A stretch of 64,000 bases of DNA, from NCBI RefSeq assembly GCF_003351225.1, contig NZ_QQSY01000001.1, forward strand, positions 496,001 through 560,000. The letters run 5' to 3'. A program made the position numbers and the translations under genes. The stretch comes from Dyella solisilvae. GTDB taxonomy: Bacteria; Pseudomonadota; Gammaproteobacteria; Xanthomonadales; Rhodanobacteraceae. The notes under the pieces were generated by a model. That model was not told the DNA's origin. It searched no databases and worked only from the letters and a program-made list of their open reading frames with translations. Positions 18,048 through 27,146 of this stretch are shown here, piece after piece (the stretch's first letter is position 1; every line of letters begins with the position of its first letter).

Positions 18048-21000
18048 TCAGGCGATGCCCGGCATTCCCTGCTCGCTTTCCGACTCGAGCTTCGCGATCC
18101 ACGCCTCCAGTGATCGAAGCTGGCGAACCAGCTCGTCGCGCCGTGGGCCCGGTTCGGCGTTGTCCGCCAACATCGTCCCGCCCAACACCCTCAGCGCGCC
18201 CTCGATGTGATGCAGGATTTCCCGCTGCCGCGTTTGATTGCCGGCTTCGAACGCTGCATCCAGGTCTGCGAGATTGGCCTGCGTGTGCGTCGCCAGCTCC
18301 CGCAGGATCGCCAGCACCCTGGGTTTGGAACCAAACAGCTCGAACAGCGCATTCAGGCGATCGCCACCATCGACATCCGCATCGTCAGCGTCCACCGCGC
18401 CCCGTGCGACGGTGAGACAGGATGACAACATCCGATCGAGAGCAGCCAGCTGCACCGGCTTGGCCAGGAATTCATCCATGCCCGCCTCGCGACAGCGCAC
18501 CACCTCTTCCGGCAACGCGCTTGCCGACAGCGCCACGATGGGCAGGTGACGAGCACTCCCCTCTTCCTGCGCACGAATGCGTCTGGCGAGTGCATACCCG
18601 TCCAGCACCGGCATGTGGCAGTCGGTGATGAGCAGGTCGTAGTGCGCCCCGGCGAGTGCGCGCATGGCTTCCTCGCCGTTGTCGACGATGGTGTGCGGAT
18701 AACCAAGTCGATCGAGTTGGCGCGCGATCACCGCGCGATTGATGGGATGGTCCTCCGCCACCAGAATACGTTCCCCGTGGCGCGCCGTTTCACCGGCGAT
18801 GTTCCGCTCCCGCCCTGGCATCGCCAGCCCGAATACCGCGTGGCAGGCCTCCTGCGCCGAACGCCACAGCAGCGGATAACCGCTCAGCATCACCTCGCCA
18901 TCGTCGATGTAGAAGCCGCGGGGATCAGGCGCGCCGGACAAATTGATGACACGCGCTTCACCGGGCTGCCAGCCTTCGCCGGCCAGATCCTGGTCAAGCA
19001 CGAATACGTCGGCGTCGCAGACGGCAAAATCACCCAGGTCTTTCGCGTCCGCGCCCATCACTGACAGCCCGAGCGCCGACAGGGCGTTGGACAGTTCGCG
19101 TTCCAGCATGATGTCGCGCGTGCACAGCAGCGCCCGTTTCCCCACCAGTGCCGGCTGAGGGCGCAACGCCTGCTCGACCGGGAGCGGCAGTTCGAACACC
19201 GCCTGGGTACCGAAGCCCGGGGCGCTGCCAAGGCGAATCTCCCCGCCCATCAGGCGCGCGAGATGCCGGCAGATGCTCAGGCCCAGACCCGTACCGCCGT
19301 ATCGCCGCGAGGTGGTGTCGTCCGCCTGCACGAACGGCTGGAACAGTCTTTCCAGCTGTTCGGCGGAGATGCCTACCCCTGTGTCGCTGACGGTGAAGCG
19401 CAGGCGCTGGCCAGCAGGCGTCTCGCCCATCAGCTCCACGTGCAACTCAACGTAGCCCTTTTCGGTGAACTTCAGCGCATTGCTGAGCAGGTTCGTGATC
19501 ACCTGGCGCACGCGGGTCACGTCACCGCGGTACCCGCCCGCCAGGCGCCAGTCCAGCGTGCCATAGAGGCGCAGACCCTTCTCCTGCGCCTGCGCCGCGT
19601 GGAGCCCCAGCGCCGCATCGACCAACGCGCGCAGATCGAAGACCTGCTCGTCCAGGCGCAGGCGACCGGCCTCGATGCGGGAGAAGTCCAGCACATCGTT
19701 GAGGATCTGCAGCAGGGCGCCGGCCGAGTCATGCACAAGGTCGAGCATGTGCTGCTGTTCGCGATCGAGCGGCGTCTTGCCGAGCAGTTCGATCAGGCCG
19801 AGCACGCCGGCCATCGGCGTGCGGATTTCGTGGCTCATCATGGCCAGGAAAGCGCTCTTTGCCGCCACCGCCGCTTCCGCCGCCGACTTGGCTTCCACCA
19901 GGGCCTGCGCCTGTGCCTTCTCGGCGGAGACGTCCATCGAAAAGATGCTGCAGGACATCGTGCCGTCGTCCTCGATGCGCGGCAGGCCGAAGGAGGCGCG
20001 GATCCAGCGGAGGCCTCCGGGCGTCTGCGCCCGGAACTCGGCGCTGCGCACACCAGAGCCCTCGCGCAGGTCGCGAATGGCCTGGCGCACGATTTCCATG
20101 TCCTCCGCCGGCATGTGGTCAAACGGGCGATGGCGCCCCTGCAGCAAGTCCTCGTTCGTCAGGCCGAACAAGGCTTCCGTCGGTCCGCTCACATGGTCGT
20201 AGCTGCTGGCGCCGTCGGGCCTGTAGCGCGCCCGCATGACCACGCCCGGCAGGCTCTCATTGGTTTCCACCACGAGTTGTTCCGAGGCCAACGCCCGCGC
20301 CTCGGCCTGGCGCAGGTCGGTCACGTCCACCACGGTGCCGAACAAGCTTCCATCCGTGTCTGGGCTCGCCTTGAAGCCGTGCAGCCACAACAGCACGTCA
20401 CGTGCGCCGATCTTGCCGCTGACGCCGCCGAGCCGCAGTTCCCGCCGTACGTCCTGGCCATGCGCCAGCAGATCCAGATCGGCCTGGTGCAGCGCATCGG
20501 CGTCGGCGCCTTCAATGTGTCGCGTCTGCGCCAACGTTCGCCCGAGCAGGTCCTCACGCCGGCAGTCGAACATCGCCTCGTAGGCTTGGTTGACCGCGAG
20601 ATAACGCCCCTTTGCATCCTTGACGAACACGGGGTACGGCACCGTCTCGAGCAGCGCCTGCTGGAAGCGCAGCTGCGCATCAAGCTGGCGCTCCGCGCCG
20701 CGCTGCGCGCGCAGCGCCCCACGCAGGCGAAAGTAGGAAAAGCCGATGGCGCCCAGAATCAGCACCGCGGCGCCCAGGCCCGCAAACACCCAGCTCCAGG
20801 GAACGCCATAGCGATACTGCGTGGTCAGCCAGCGGCTGCGGATCGCCTGTCGCTGCCCCGCACTCACCTGCGTCAGGACACGGTCGATCATCGGCATGAG
20901 GTGCTGGTAGCGGCTGGCGACGGCAACAGTGAAGTCCTGGTCCACGCCGGCGGGCCCCACCACCCGCAACGTCGCCGCATAACGGTCGCGGATGAGCGGA

Positions 21001-22487
21001 TCGATCGCGGGCAAGGTGCCGATGTAGGCATCGGCACGGTGGGAAGCGACCGCCGCCAGGCCCTCTTCATTGCTTCCGACGGGCAACAACTCGCTGTGCG
21101 GAAGCAACATGGCCAGGCGCGGCGCCAGGCCCGCCTCGTCGCGTGTGGCGACCACATGGCCGGCGAGGTCTTCCGGCCCTGCAAAGACCGGCCCGGCTGT
21201 CCGCGCAACAATCACCTCGGGAAAGTGCTCGTAGGTGCGGCTGAACAGCATGTCCTTCGCGGAAAAGTCGTCGGGCATGGCCGCAGCGACCAGGTCGACT
21301 TCACCCGCCCGCACCATCTGCTGCAGACTGCGCCAGTCCTTGGCGGGCACAAGCTGGACGCGCAAGCCAAGTTCCTTCTGCACCAGTTCCATGTAGTCGG
21401 CGGCGAGCCCGGCGAACTGGCCGTGCGCGTCGGCAAAGCTATACGGCGGTCGGTCCGCCTCGTAACCGAGCCGCAGCGGTGGCAGTTCGCCCAGCCACAT
21501 GCGATCCGCCGTGCTCGGCTCGCGCACCGGCGATTGCATGTTGTCGCCTTCGAGCAGCCCCCAACGGGAACGCAGGCGCACCAACTCGGCGCTGTCCAGG
21601 CTCGCTTCCGCCTTGCGCAACAGCTGCAACAGCATCGGTTGATCACGAGGCACGGCCAAACCCACCGCCACCGGCGGCAGATCGAGCGGTCCCAGCGCCA
21701 CCAGGTCGTCGCTGCGCCGGCCCTGCAGCAGCATGCGCGTCCGCGACGCCGTGGTGCCGACATAGGCGTCCGCCTGGCCGGTCGCCACCATGTCCATGGC
21801 CTGTTGGCCGTCATCCGCGTACAGCAACCTGGCGTCGGGGAAACGTTCGGCCAACTGCCGGATCACGTGATGAAAGCTGCGCTCGATGACAATGCGGGAG
21901 TCCACCAGATCCTGCTCGGAGCGCATCGTTTCATCGCCCTTGCGCGCCACCAGAAACAGCCGGCCGCCGCCATAGGGCTTGAGGAATTCGAATCGCGCCG
22001 CATGCTCCCTGGTCTGCGACACGGCCAACAGCAGTTCATAGTGGCCGCCGGCGTCGGTCTCCGGCGCGGCGAGGACGGCGTCCAGGTCGGTGAAGGGATG
22101 GAACACCAGTTGCAGACCCAGGCGACCAGCCAGCAACCGCGCGTAGTCCACGGCAAATCCTTCAGGCCGGCCCGCAACCCAACTCTCGGCCGGCAAATGG
22201 TCACCTGCGAACACGCCCACATCGAGTTTGGGATGCGCGCTACGCCACGCTGCTTCGTCAGGCGTCAACTGCAGCGTCGGAGGAAGGGTTACGTCGGCGA
22301 CCTGACCCGAGTCGCCGTGAGGGGCGTCCCCCCGCAGCGGCGCTGTCCTGGCCCAACCACAAGGTCCCGTGGCCAGCGCCAGGATGAACCCGAACACCAG
22401 CCACGGTCTCGTCCAAAACCGATTGGTCGTGACGTCGATTGTCATGAAACCGTGAAGGTCCACACGATTGTCCATGGAGGCGTCCAT
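18048..22487 (-). CDS. EvgS/BvgS-type hybrid sensor histidine kinase
   Basis: Up to 1479 residues from the ATG at 22487; ATGs at 22475 and 22445 are alternatives, none with a clear Shine-Dalgarno. Order of domains: signal/membrane anchor (about 25-45), two tandem periplasmic solute-binding (Venus flytrap) domains (about 65-300 and 330-555), one membrane helix (about 560-585), two PAS/PAC domains (about 600-870), HisKA with H886 in SHEIRTPM, HATPase with NLLSNALKF and GGTGLGLS, a weak receiver-like domain, a canonical receiver with D1289 in LLITDCHMPVLDG, and an HPt with H1426 in LHHIEGALRVLG. This is a phosphorelay sensor of the EvgS/BvgS class. Its partner is the divergent response regulator at 22651. 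Ligand unknown. Confidence 0.93.
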   Translation of the reverse strand: MDASMDNRVDLHGFMTIDVTTNRFWTRPWLVFGFILALATGPCGWARTAPLRGDAPHGDSGQVADVTLPPTLQLTPDEAAWRSAHPKLDVGVFAGDHLPAESWVAGRPEGFAVDYARLLAGRLGLQLVFHPFTDLDAVLAAPETDAGGHYELLLAVSQTREHAARFEFLKPYGGGRLFLVARKGDETMRSEQDLVDSRIVIERSFHHVIRQLAERFPDARLLYADDGQQAMDMVATGQADAYVGTTASRTRMLLQGRRSDDLVALGPLDLPPVAVGLAVPRDQPMLLQLLRKAEASLDSAELVRLRSRWGLLEGDNMQSPVREPSTADRMWLGELPPLRLGYEADRPPYSFADAHGQFAGLAADYMELVQKELGLRVQLVPAKDWRSLQQMVRAGEVDLVAAAMPDDFSAKDMLFSRTYEHFPEVIVARTAGPVFAGPEDLAGHVVATRDEAGLAPRLAMLLPHSELLPVGSNEEGLAAVASHRADAYIGTLPAIDPLIRDRYAATLRVVGPAGVDQDFTVAVASRYQHLMPMIDRVLTQVSAGQRQAIRSRWLTTQYRYGVPWSWVFAGLGAAVLILGAIGFSYFRLRGALRAQRGAERQLDAQLRFQQALLETVPYPVFVKDAKGRYLAVNQAYEAMFDCRREDLLGRTLAQTRHIEGADADALHQADLDLLAHGQDVRRELRLGGVSGKIGARDVLLWLHGFKASPDTDGSLFGTVVDVTDLRQAEARALASEQLVVETNESLPGVVMRARYRPDGASSYDHVSGPTEALFGLTNEDLLQGRHRPFDHMPAEDMEIVRQAIRDLREGSGVRSAEFRAQTPGGLRWIRASFGLPRIEDDGTMSCSIFSMDVSAEKAQAQALVEAKSAAEAAVAAKSAFLAMMSHEIRTPMAGVLGLIELLGKTPLDREQQHMLDLVHDSAGALLQILNDVLDFSRIEAGRLRLDEQVFDLRALVDAALGLHAAQAQEKGLRLYGTLDWRLAGGYRGDVTRVRQVITNLLSNALKFTEKGYVELHVELMGETPAGQRLRFTVSDTGVGISAEQLERLFQPFVQADDTTSRRYGGTGLGLSICRHLARLMGGEIRLGSAPGFGTQAVFELPLPVEQALRPQPALVGKRALLCTRDIMLERELSNALSALGLSVMGADAKDLGDFAVCDADVFVLDQDLAGEGWQPGEARVINLSGAPDPRGFYIDDGEVMLSGYPLLWRSAQEACHAVFGLAMPGRERNIAGETARHGERILVAEDHPINRAVIARQLDRLGYPHTIVDNGEEAMRALAGAHYDLLITDCHMPVLDGYALARRIRAQEEGSARHLPIVALSASALPEEVVRCREAGMDEFLAKPVQLAALDRMLSSCLTVARGAVDADDADVDGGDRLNALFELFGSKPRVLAILRELATHTQANLADLDAAFEAGNQTRQREILHHIEGALRVLGGTMLADNAEPGPRRDELVRQLRSLEAWIAKLESESEQGMPGIA

Positions 22488-22544
22488 CGCTTCGGCGTGC
22501 CCGCAAAGGACTCAGCCTAAATCGACACCTGAAACCGTCACTAT

Positions 22545-22566
22545 GAGAATCGTCTGAAGACTTCTC
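22545..22566. promoter_or_regulatory. Imperfect dyad between kinase and response regulator
   Basis: GAGAA-TC-GTCT, centre GA, AGAC-TTCTC: an inverted repeat of 9-11 base arms in the 163-base divergent intergenic region. The position suits binding by a NarL-type dimer acting on both genes. No experiment or second copy supports it. Confidence 0.35.
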
Positions 22567-22650
22567 TGAACGTCGTAGGCATCAGACTCATCTGCCTGGC
22601 GTACGGAATCGGATAACCTAGTCGCGACAAGACATCCTACCCGGCGCACC

Positions 22651-23292
22651 GTGACTATTCGCGTCATCCTGGCTGATGATCATCCCATTGTTCGCAGCGG
22701 TGTACGTTCACTGCTGGAGAGCAGCATCCGTGCCGATGTCGTGGCCGATGTCGGCTCGCCTGCCGAACTGCTCGCCGCGATCGAACGGCATTCCTGCGAC
22801 CTGGTGGTGAGCGACTTCAGCATGCCCGGCGGACAACTGGCCGACGGTTTGCACATGCTGGGCATGATCCGGCGACGCTGGCCTGACTTGCCGGTGATCG
22901 TGCTGACCATGGTGAGCAACGCCGGCGTGCTCAGTTCGATACTCGCTGCCGGCGTGCGTGGCTTGCTCAGCAAGTCCGACGCCCTGAACGAGTTGACGCT
23001 GGCCATCCAGGCCGTTTCCCACAACCGCCCCTATCTCAGCGCGGAGATTCGCAAGGCGATGGAGGTGAGCGGAGCAACTGTTCCAGGTGGAGCGCCGCCC
23101 GCCTTGTCGAAACGCGAAGCTGAAGTGCTGCGACTGTTCGCTTCGGGATTCACCGTGTCGGAAATTGCCGGCCAGCTCAACCGCAGCGTGAAGACCATCA
23201 GCCGGCAGAAGATGGACGCCATGAGCAAGCTGGGCCTGAAGAGCGACCTCGAGGTCTACAGCTACGCGCGGGAGCACGGCATCCTGGCCTGA
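22651..23292 (+). CDS. NarL/EvgA/RcsB-type response regulator
   Basis: 213 residues with a GTG start at 22651 (MTIRVILADDHPIVRSG). The receiver has the acidic pair D9/D10, phospho-acceptor D55 in VVSDFSMPGG, T in VIVLTMVSN and K in GLLSKSD. The C-terminal LuxR helix-turn-helix spans about 145-205 (LSKREAEVLRLFASG, VSEIAGQLNRSVKTISRQK). Sequence is closest in style to the RcsB/EvgA/BvgA group. It lies divergent from the hybrid kinase, and phosphotransfer from the kinase HPt H1426 to D55 is the expected route. Target genes are unknown. Confidence 0.92.
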   Translation: MTIRVILADDHPIVRSGVRSLLESSIRADVVADVGSPAELLAAIERHSCDLVVSDFSMPGGQLADGLHMLGMIRRRWPDLPVIVLTMVSNAGVLSSILAAGVRGLLSKSDALNELTLAIQAVSHNRPYLSAEIRKAMEVSGATVPGGAPPALSKREAEVLRLFASGFTVSEIAGQLNRSVKTISRQKMDAMSKLGLKSDLEVYSYAREHGILA

Positions 23293-23437
23293 GCTTCAGG
23301 TGGCGGCCGAGTGGCGCGGGGCCTCGAACCCATCGCATGCGCCGTTTGGCAGCCAGCCGATGACTCCGGCCCCGGCCACTTGTTGCACCGCCACACCGCG
23401 TCGCCGCTCCGCCGACAGCGCTGGCCAGAAACGGCAA

Positions 23438-23459
23438 GGGCCGGCATCGCTGCCGGCCC
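23438..23459 (-). terminator. Terminator downstream of tRNA-Arg
   Basis: GGGCCGGC, loop of six, GCCGGCCC, followed in the leftward direction by TTGCCGTTTC. It lies 16 bases past the tRNA 3' end and also sits between the tRNA and the convergent response-regulator gene. Confidence 0.65.
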
Positions 23460-23475
23460 CTGGTCTTCATCCGAA

Positions 23476-23552
23476 TGGCGCCCCCGATACGATTCGAACG
23501 TACGACCTTCCCCTTAGGAGGGGGACGCTCTATCCAACTGAGCTACGGGGGC
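23476..23552 (-). tRNA. tRNA-Arg (anticodon CCT)
   Basis: 77 bases including an encoded CCA end. Acceptor GCCCCCG pairs with CGGGGGC; D-arm TAGCTCAGTTGGATAGAG; anticodon stem CCCC/GGGG with loop CTCCTAA, giving anticodon CCT (reads AGG); T-loop GTTCGAATC. No integrase gene or attachment-site duplication is visible beside it. Confidence 0.97.
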
Positions 23553-23609
23553 AACAGCGGAATTCTGGCATGGATCGCCGGCCAGTGCGATCCGGGGTCC
23601 CGAGGGGCC

Positions 23610-23618
23610 TGCTAGAAT
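23610..23618 (+). promoter_or_regulatory. Candidate extended -10 for the ALDH7 gene
   Basis: TG-C-TAGAAT, a TGn-extended -10 element about 50 bases upstream of the ATG at 23670. No good -35 is seen, which is acceptable for extended -10 promoters. Confidence 0.4.
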
Positions 23619-23669
23619 GGCTGTTTTCATCCCGGCGCCATCCCCACGCGCCTCGGTCCAGGAGCAGGC

Positions 23670-25205
23670 ATGTCCCACGAAATCCTCACCGCACTCGGTA
23701 TCGGCAACACGCATTCGGGCTCGTATCTCGGTCACGGCGAGTGGTCCAGGACCACCGACGCCGGCGCCTTGCAGCCGGTCAACCCGGCAACGGGCGAAGT
23801 GATCGCCTCGGTGCATGCCTCCAGCGCGGCGGACTACGACATCATCGTTCAGCGTGCGCAGGACGCGTTCAAGGTGTGGCGCACCACGCCGGCGCCGCGC
23901 CGCGGCGAAGCGGTCCGCCTGTGCGGCGAGGCCCTGCGCAAGCACAAGGACGCGCTGGGTTCGCTGGTGGCGCTGGAAATGGGCAAGATCAAGCCCGAAG
24001 GCGACGGCGAAGTGCAGGAGATGATCGACATCGCCGACTTCGCGGTGGGCCAGAGCCGCATGCTCTACGGCTACACCATGCATTCGGAACGCCCGGGCCA
24101 CCGGATGTACGAGCAGTATCAGCCGCTGGGCCTGGTCGGCATCATCAGCGCGTTCAACTTCCCGGTTGCCGTGTGGGCATGGAACGCGTTCCTGGCCGCC
24201 ATCTGCGGCGACATCTGCATCTGGAAGCCGTCGCCGAAGACCCCACTGTCGGCCATCGCCACCATGAAGATCTGCAACGAGGCGCTGAAAGCCGGCGGCT
24301 TCCCGGACATCTTCTTCCTGTTCAACGACGCAGGGACCGAGCTGTCGCAGGCGTTCGTGGACGACCATCGCATTCCGCTGATCAGCTTCACCGGTTCCAC
24401 CAAGGTGGGTCGCCACGTGGGCGAACGCGTGGCCAAGCGCATGGGCCGCTCGCTGCTGGAACTGGGCGGCAACAACGCCATCATCCTGGACGAGAGCGCG
24501 GACCTGAAACTGGCCATCCCGGCGATCGTGTTCGGCGCCGTCGGCACCGCCGGCCAGCGCTGCACCACCACGCGTCGCCTGTTCGTGCATGAAGCCATCA
24601 TCGGCGAGGTCACGGACAAGCTGGTTGCCGCCTACAAGCAGGTGGAAGGCAAGATCGGCGACCCGACCCTGGCCACCACGCTGATGGGTCCGCTCAACAG
24701 CGCCGACGCCGTGAAGGCCTATCTCGCCGCGGTGGAAAAGGCCAAGGCCTCGGGCGGCAAGGTGCTCACTGGCGGCGCAGCGCTGACGGACCGCAAGGGC
24801 AACTTCGTGCTGCCGACGATCGTCACCGGGTTGAACAACAGCGACGAAGTGGTGCAGACGGAAACCTTCGCACCAATCCTCTACGTGATGCCGTTCAAGA
24901 CGCTGGACGAGGCGATCGATCTGCAGAACAGCGTGCCGCAGGGCCTGTCGTCGGCCATCTTCACGCAGAACCTCAAGTCAGCCGAGCAGTATCTGTCGGC
25001 AGCCGGTTCGGACTGCGGCATCGCCAACGTCAACATCGGCACCTCCGGCGCGGAGATCGGTGGCGCTTTCGGCGGTGAGAAGGAAACTGGTGGTGGTCGC
25101 GAGTCGGGCTCGGATGCGTGGAAGGTCTACATGCGCCGCCAGACCAACACCATCAACTACTCGAACTCGCTGCCGCTGGCGCAGGGCATCAAGTTCGACC
25201 TGTAA
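23670..25205 (+). CDS. amaB: ALDH7 family aldehyde dehydrogenase (aminoadipate-semialdehyde dehydrogenase-like)
   Basis: 511 residues; AGGAG lies five bases before ATG. Catalytic Cys298 in GQRCTTTRR and general-base E264 in [10 protein letters not shown] are present, with the cofactor segment [11 protein letters not shown] and the ALDH7 end [30 protein letters not shown]7A1-type enzymes (bacterial AmaB) oxidise L-2-aminoadipate 6-semialdehyde to 2-aminoadipate with NAD+ in lysine catabolism, and also detoxify other aldehydes. The gene stands alone between tRNA-Arg and a strong terminator, so it is probably monocistronic. The family is clear; the physiological substrate and hence the symbol are probable, not certain. 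Confidence 0.88.
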   Translation: MSHEILTALGIGNTHSGSYLGHGEWSRTTDAGALQPVNPATGEVIASVHASSAADYDIIVQRAQDAFKVWRTTPAPRRGEAVRLCGEALRKHKDALGSLVALEMGKIKPEGDGEVQEMIDIADFAVGQSRMLYGYTMHSERPGHRMYEQYQPLGLVGIISAFNFPVAVWAWNAFLAAICGDICIWKPSPKTPLSAIATMKICNEALKAGGFPDIFFLFNDAGTELSQAFVDDHRIPLISFTGSTKVGRHVGERVAKRMGRSLLELGGNNAIILDESADLKLAIPAIVFGAVGTAGQRCTTTRRLFVHEAIIGEVTDKLVAAYKQVEGKIGDPTLATTLMGPLNSADAVKAYLAAVEKAKASGGKVLTGGAALTDRKGNFVLPTIVTGLNNSDEVVQTETFAPILYVMPFKTLDEAIDLQNSVPQGLSSAIFTQNLKSAEQYLSAAGSDCGIANVNIGTSGAEIGGAFGGEKETGGGRESGSDAWKVYMRRQTNTINYSNSLPLAQGIKFDL

Positions 25206-25212
25206 GACAGCT

Positions 25213-25244
25213 GTGGCGACCGGCCATCGCCGGTCGCCACTTTC
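25213..25244 (+). terminator. Rho-independent terminator after ALDH7 gene
   Basis: Perfect 12-base stem GTGGCGACCGGC / GCCGGTCGCCAC with loop CATC (25213-25240), then TTTC. Isolates the dehydrogenase gene from the following operon. Confidence 0.85.
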
Positions 25245-25272
25245 GACTCGCGCGTCACCTGCGGTGCATTGC

Positions 25273-25575
25273 ATGAGCTACCAGCCCACCACCTATCGCA
25301 GCACCAACGCGCTGGCCGTGGTCAGCCTGAGCTTCGGCATCGCCTGCTGGCTCGTGTTGCCATTCATCGGCGCCATCGTGGCGGTCATCTGCGGCCACCT
25401 GGCGCGCGCCGAGATACGCCGCGCCCAGCCGGGGACCATGGAGGGTGATGGCCTTGCGGTGGCCGGCCTGGTGCTGGGTTACGTGCACCTGGCGATCGCC
25501 CTGCTCGCCGTCGCGGTGGTCTTCGCCTTCCTCGCATTGGGCGTGGGCATCGGCATCCATTCGCTGCATTGGTGA
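25273..25575 (+). CDS. DUF4190 small membrane protein
   Basis: 100 residues with two hydrophobic segments (about 13-40 and 62-95) joined by GHLARAEIRRAQPGTMEGDGLAVAGLVLGY, the characteristic DUF4190 pattern. The start is the ATG at 25273. Function unknown; inner membrane. It ends four bases before the SDR gene and seems to lead the operon that runs to murB. The larger open frame extending upstream antisense-free is not used because family similarity starts here. Confidence 0.8.
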   Translation: MSYQPTTYRSTNALAVVSLSFGIACWLVLPFIGAIVAVICGHLARAEIRRAQPGTMEGDGLAVAGLVLGYVHLAIALLAVAVVFAFLALGVGIGIHSLHW

Positions 25576-25579
25576 GGTC

Positions 25580-26371
25580 ATGAGCACCACGCAAGACACC
25601 ACCGCGGGCCAGCGCTCACGGTTCGACTTCCAGGGTTATCGCGTCGTCGTCGCGGGCGGCAGCAAGGGCATCGGCCGCAGCATCGCCCTGGCGTTTGCGC
25701 AGGCGGGCGCGTCGGTGTCGGTTTGCGCCCGTGGCGAAGCGGCGCTGGACGAAGTTCGCCATGCGATCGCCGCCCAAGGCGTGACGGCGCATACGCGCAG
25801 TTGCGACCTCTCCGATCCCGCCGCCATCGAGGCCTACATCCGCGAGGCGTCCGAAGTGCTGGGCGGCATCGACGTGCTGGTCAACAACGCCAGCGGCTAT
25901 GGCTTCACCAACGACGATGCCAGCTGGCTGGCGGGCTTCAATGTCGACATCATGGCCGCCGTGCGCGCCTCGCATGCAGCGCTGCCCCACCTGAAGGTGT
26001 CGCAGCACGCGTGCATCCTGCACACCTCGTCGATCGCGGGCTTCCATCCCAGCCCGCGCAGCGCGCCGTATGCGGCCGTCAAGGCGGCGCTCAACCAGTA
26101 CACCAGCTCGCAGGCGCTGGCACTGGCCAGGCACCACATCCGCGTCAACGCCATCGCGCCGGGTTCGATCGAGTTTCCGGACGGCCTGTGGGACCGCCGC
26201 AAGGCCGAAGCGCCGGAGCTGTACCATCAGACGCTGGCCAAGATACCGTTCGGTCGCTACGGCAAGCCGGAAGAAATCGCCAACGTCGCGTTGTTCCTCG
26301 CTTCGCCGTTCGCCGGCTGGATCACCGGCCAGACGCTGTGCGTCGATGGCGGCCAACTGTTGATGGGATGA
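25580..26371 (+). CDS. SDR family oxidoreductase
   Basis: 263 residues from the ATG at 25580, preceded by GAGG. Classical short-chain dehydrogenase: nucleotide loop GGSKGIG (26-32), LVNNASG, a Ser in HTSSIAG (about 150), Y164 and K168 in YAAVK, and the C-terminal WITGQTLCVDGGQL typical of 3-oxoacyl-ACP reductase-like SDRs. NAD(P)-dependent ketone/alcohol conversion; substrate unknown. Its stop overlaps the next start by ATGA, so translation of the methyltransferase is probably coupled. Confidence 0.9.
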   Translation: MSTTQDTTAGQRSRFDFQGYRVVVAGGSKGIGRSIALAFAQAGASVSVCARGEAALDEVRHAIAAQGVTAHTRSCDLSDPAAIEAYIREASEVLGGIDVLVNNASGYGFTNDDASWLAGFNVDIMAAVRASHAALPHLKVSQHACILHTSSIAGFHPSPRSAPYAAVKAALNQYTSSQALALARHHIRVNAIAPGSIEFPDGLWDRRKAEAPELYHQTLAKIPFGRYGKPEEIANVALFLASPFAGWITGQTLCVDGGQLLMG

Positions 26372-27144
26372 CGCCGATGACCGACCTCAGATCCACCGAG
26401 CGCTTCAGCGACCGCGTCGCCGACTACGTGCGCTACCGTCCCGACTACCCGGTCGCCATGCTGGAGTGGCTGCAGCGCGAGTACGGCGTCAATCCGCACT
26501 GGCAGGTGGCCGACATCGGCGCGGGCACCGGCATCTCCAGCAAGCTGTTCCTCGATGGCGGTTACCGCGTGACCGCGGTGGAACCGAACGAACCGATGCG
26601 CCTCGCCGCCGAGCAATGGCTGGGCGACAACGAGCGCTTTCGCATGGTCGACGGCCACGCCACCGCCACAGGTCTCAACGGCGCGAGCTTTGATCTCGTG
26701 ACGGTGGCGCAGGCCTTCCACTGGTTCGATCAACAGGCCGCGCGGCGTGAATTCCAGCGCATCCTGAAGCCCGCCGGATTGGCCGCCATCATCTGGAACT
26801 CGCGTCGCCTGGTAGGCACGCCGTTCCTCGAAGGCTACGAGGCCCTGCTCAAGACCTATGGGACCGACTACACCAGCGTGGCGGAACGCTACGGCGACGA
26901 GCCCCAGCTGCGCGCCTGGTTCGGCGACGGCTACCTGGGCATGGGTCGCTTCGATCATGGCCAACAGCTGGACTTCGACGGCGTACGCGGGCGCCTGCTC
27001 TCGTCCTCCTACGCGCCACGCGCGGACCAACCGCAACATGAGCCGATGATCCACGCACTGCGCGAATTGTTCGACCGCTGCGCCGTGAACGGCCGCATCA
27101 GCTTCGACTACGACACCGTCATCTACGTGGGCGCCCTGCCTTGA
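26368..27144 (+). CDS. Class I SAM-dependent methyltransferase
   Basis: 258 residues from the ATG overlapping the SDR stop; an ATG three codons later is also possible. Motif [13 protein letters not shown] (47-58), an acidic EPN after strand 2, and VAQAFHWFD (motif IV region) place it among small-molecule methyltransferases of the UbiE/YcgJ-like type. Substrate unknown. It is embedded between SDR and pyrD in one operon; nothing in its sequence links it to pyrimidine or wall synthesis. Confidence 0.88.
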   Translation: MTPMTDLRSTERFSDRVADYVRYRPDYPVAMLEWLQREYGVNPHWQVADIGAGTGISSKLFLDGGYRVTAVEPNEPMRLAAEQWLGDNERFRMVDGHATATGLNGASFDLVTVAQAFHWFDQQAARREFQRILKPAGLAAIIWNSRRLVGTPFLEGYEALLKTYGTDYTSVAERYGDEPQLRAWFGDGYLGMGRFDHGQQLDFDGVRGRLLSSSYAPRADQPQHEPMIHALRELFDRCAVNGRISFDYDTVIYVGALP

Positions 27145-27146
27145 GC

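Noticed and set aside
19263-22520. A 1085-codon open frame on the + strand opposite the hybrid kinase
   Set aside because: Shadow frame with no recognisable domain; the minus strand encodes a complete nine-domain kinase.
23476-23552. tRNA-Arg as an integration site for a genomic island
   Set aside because: No integrase, no repeated tRNA 3' end and no shift in base composition nearby.
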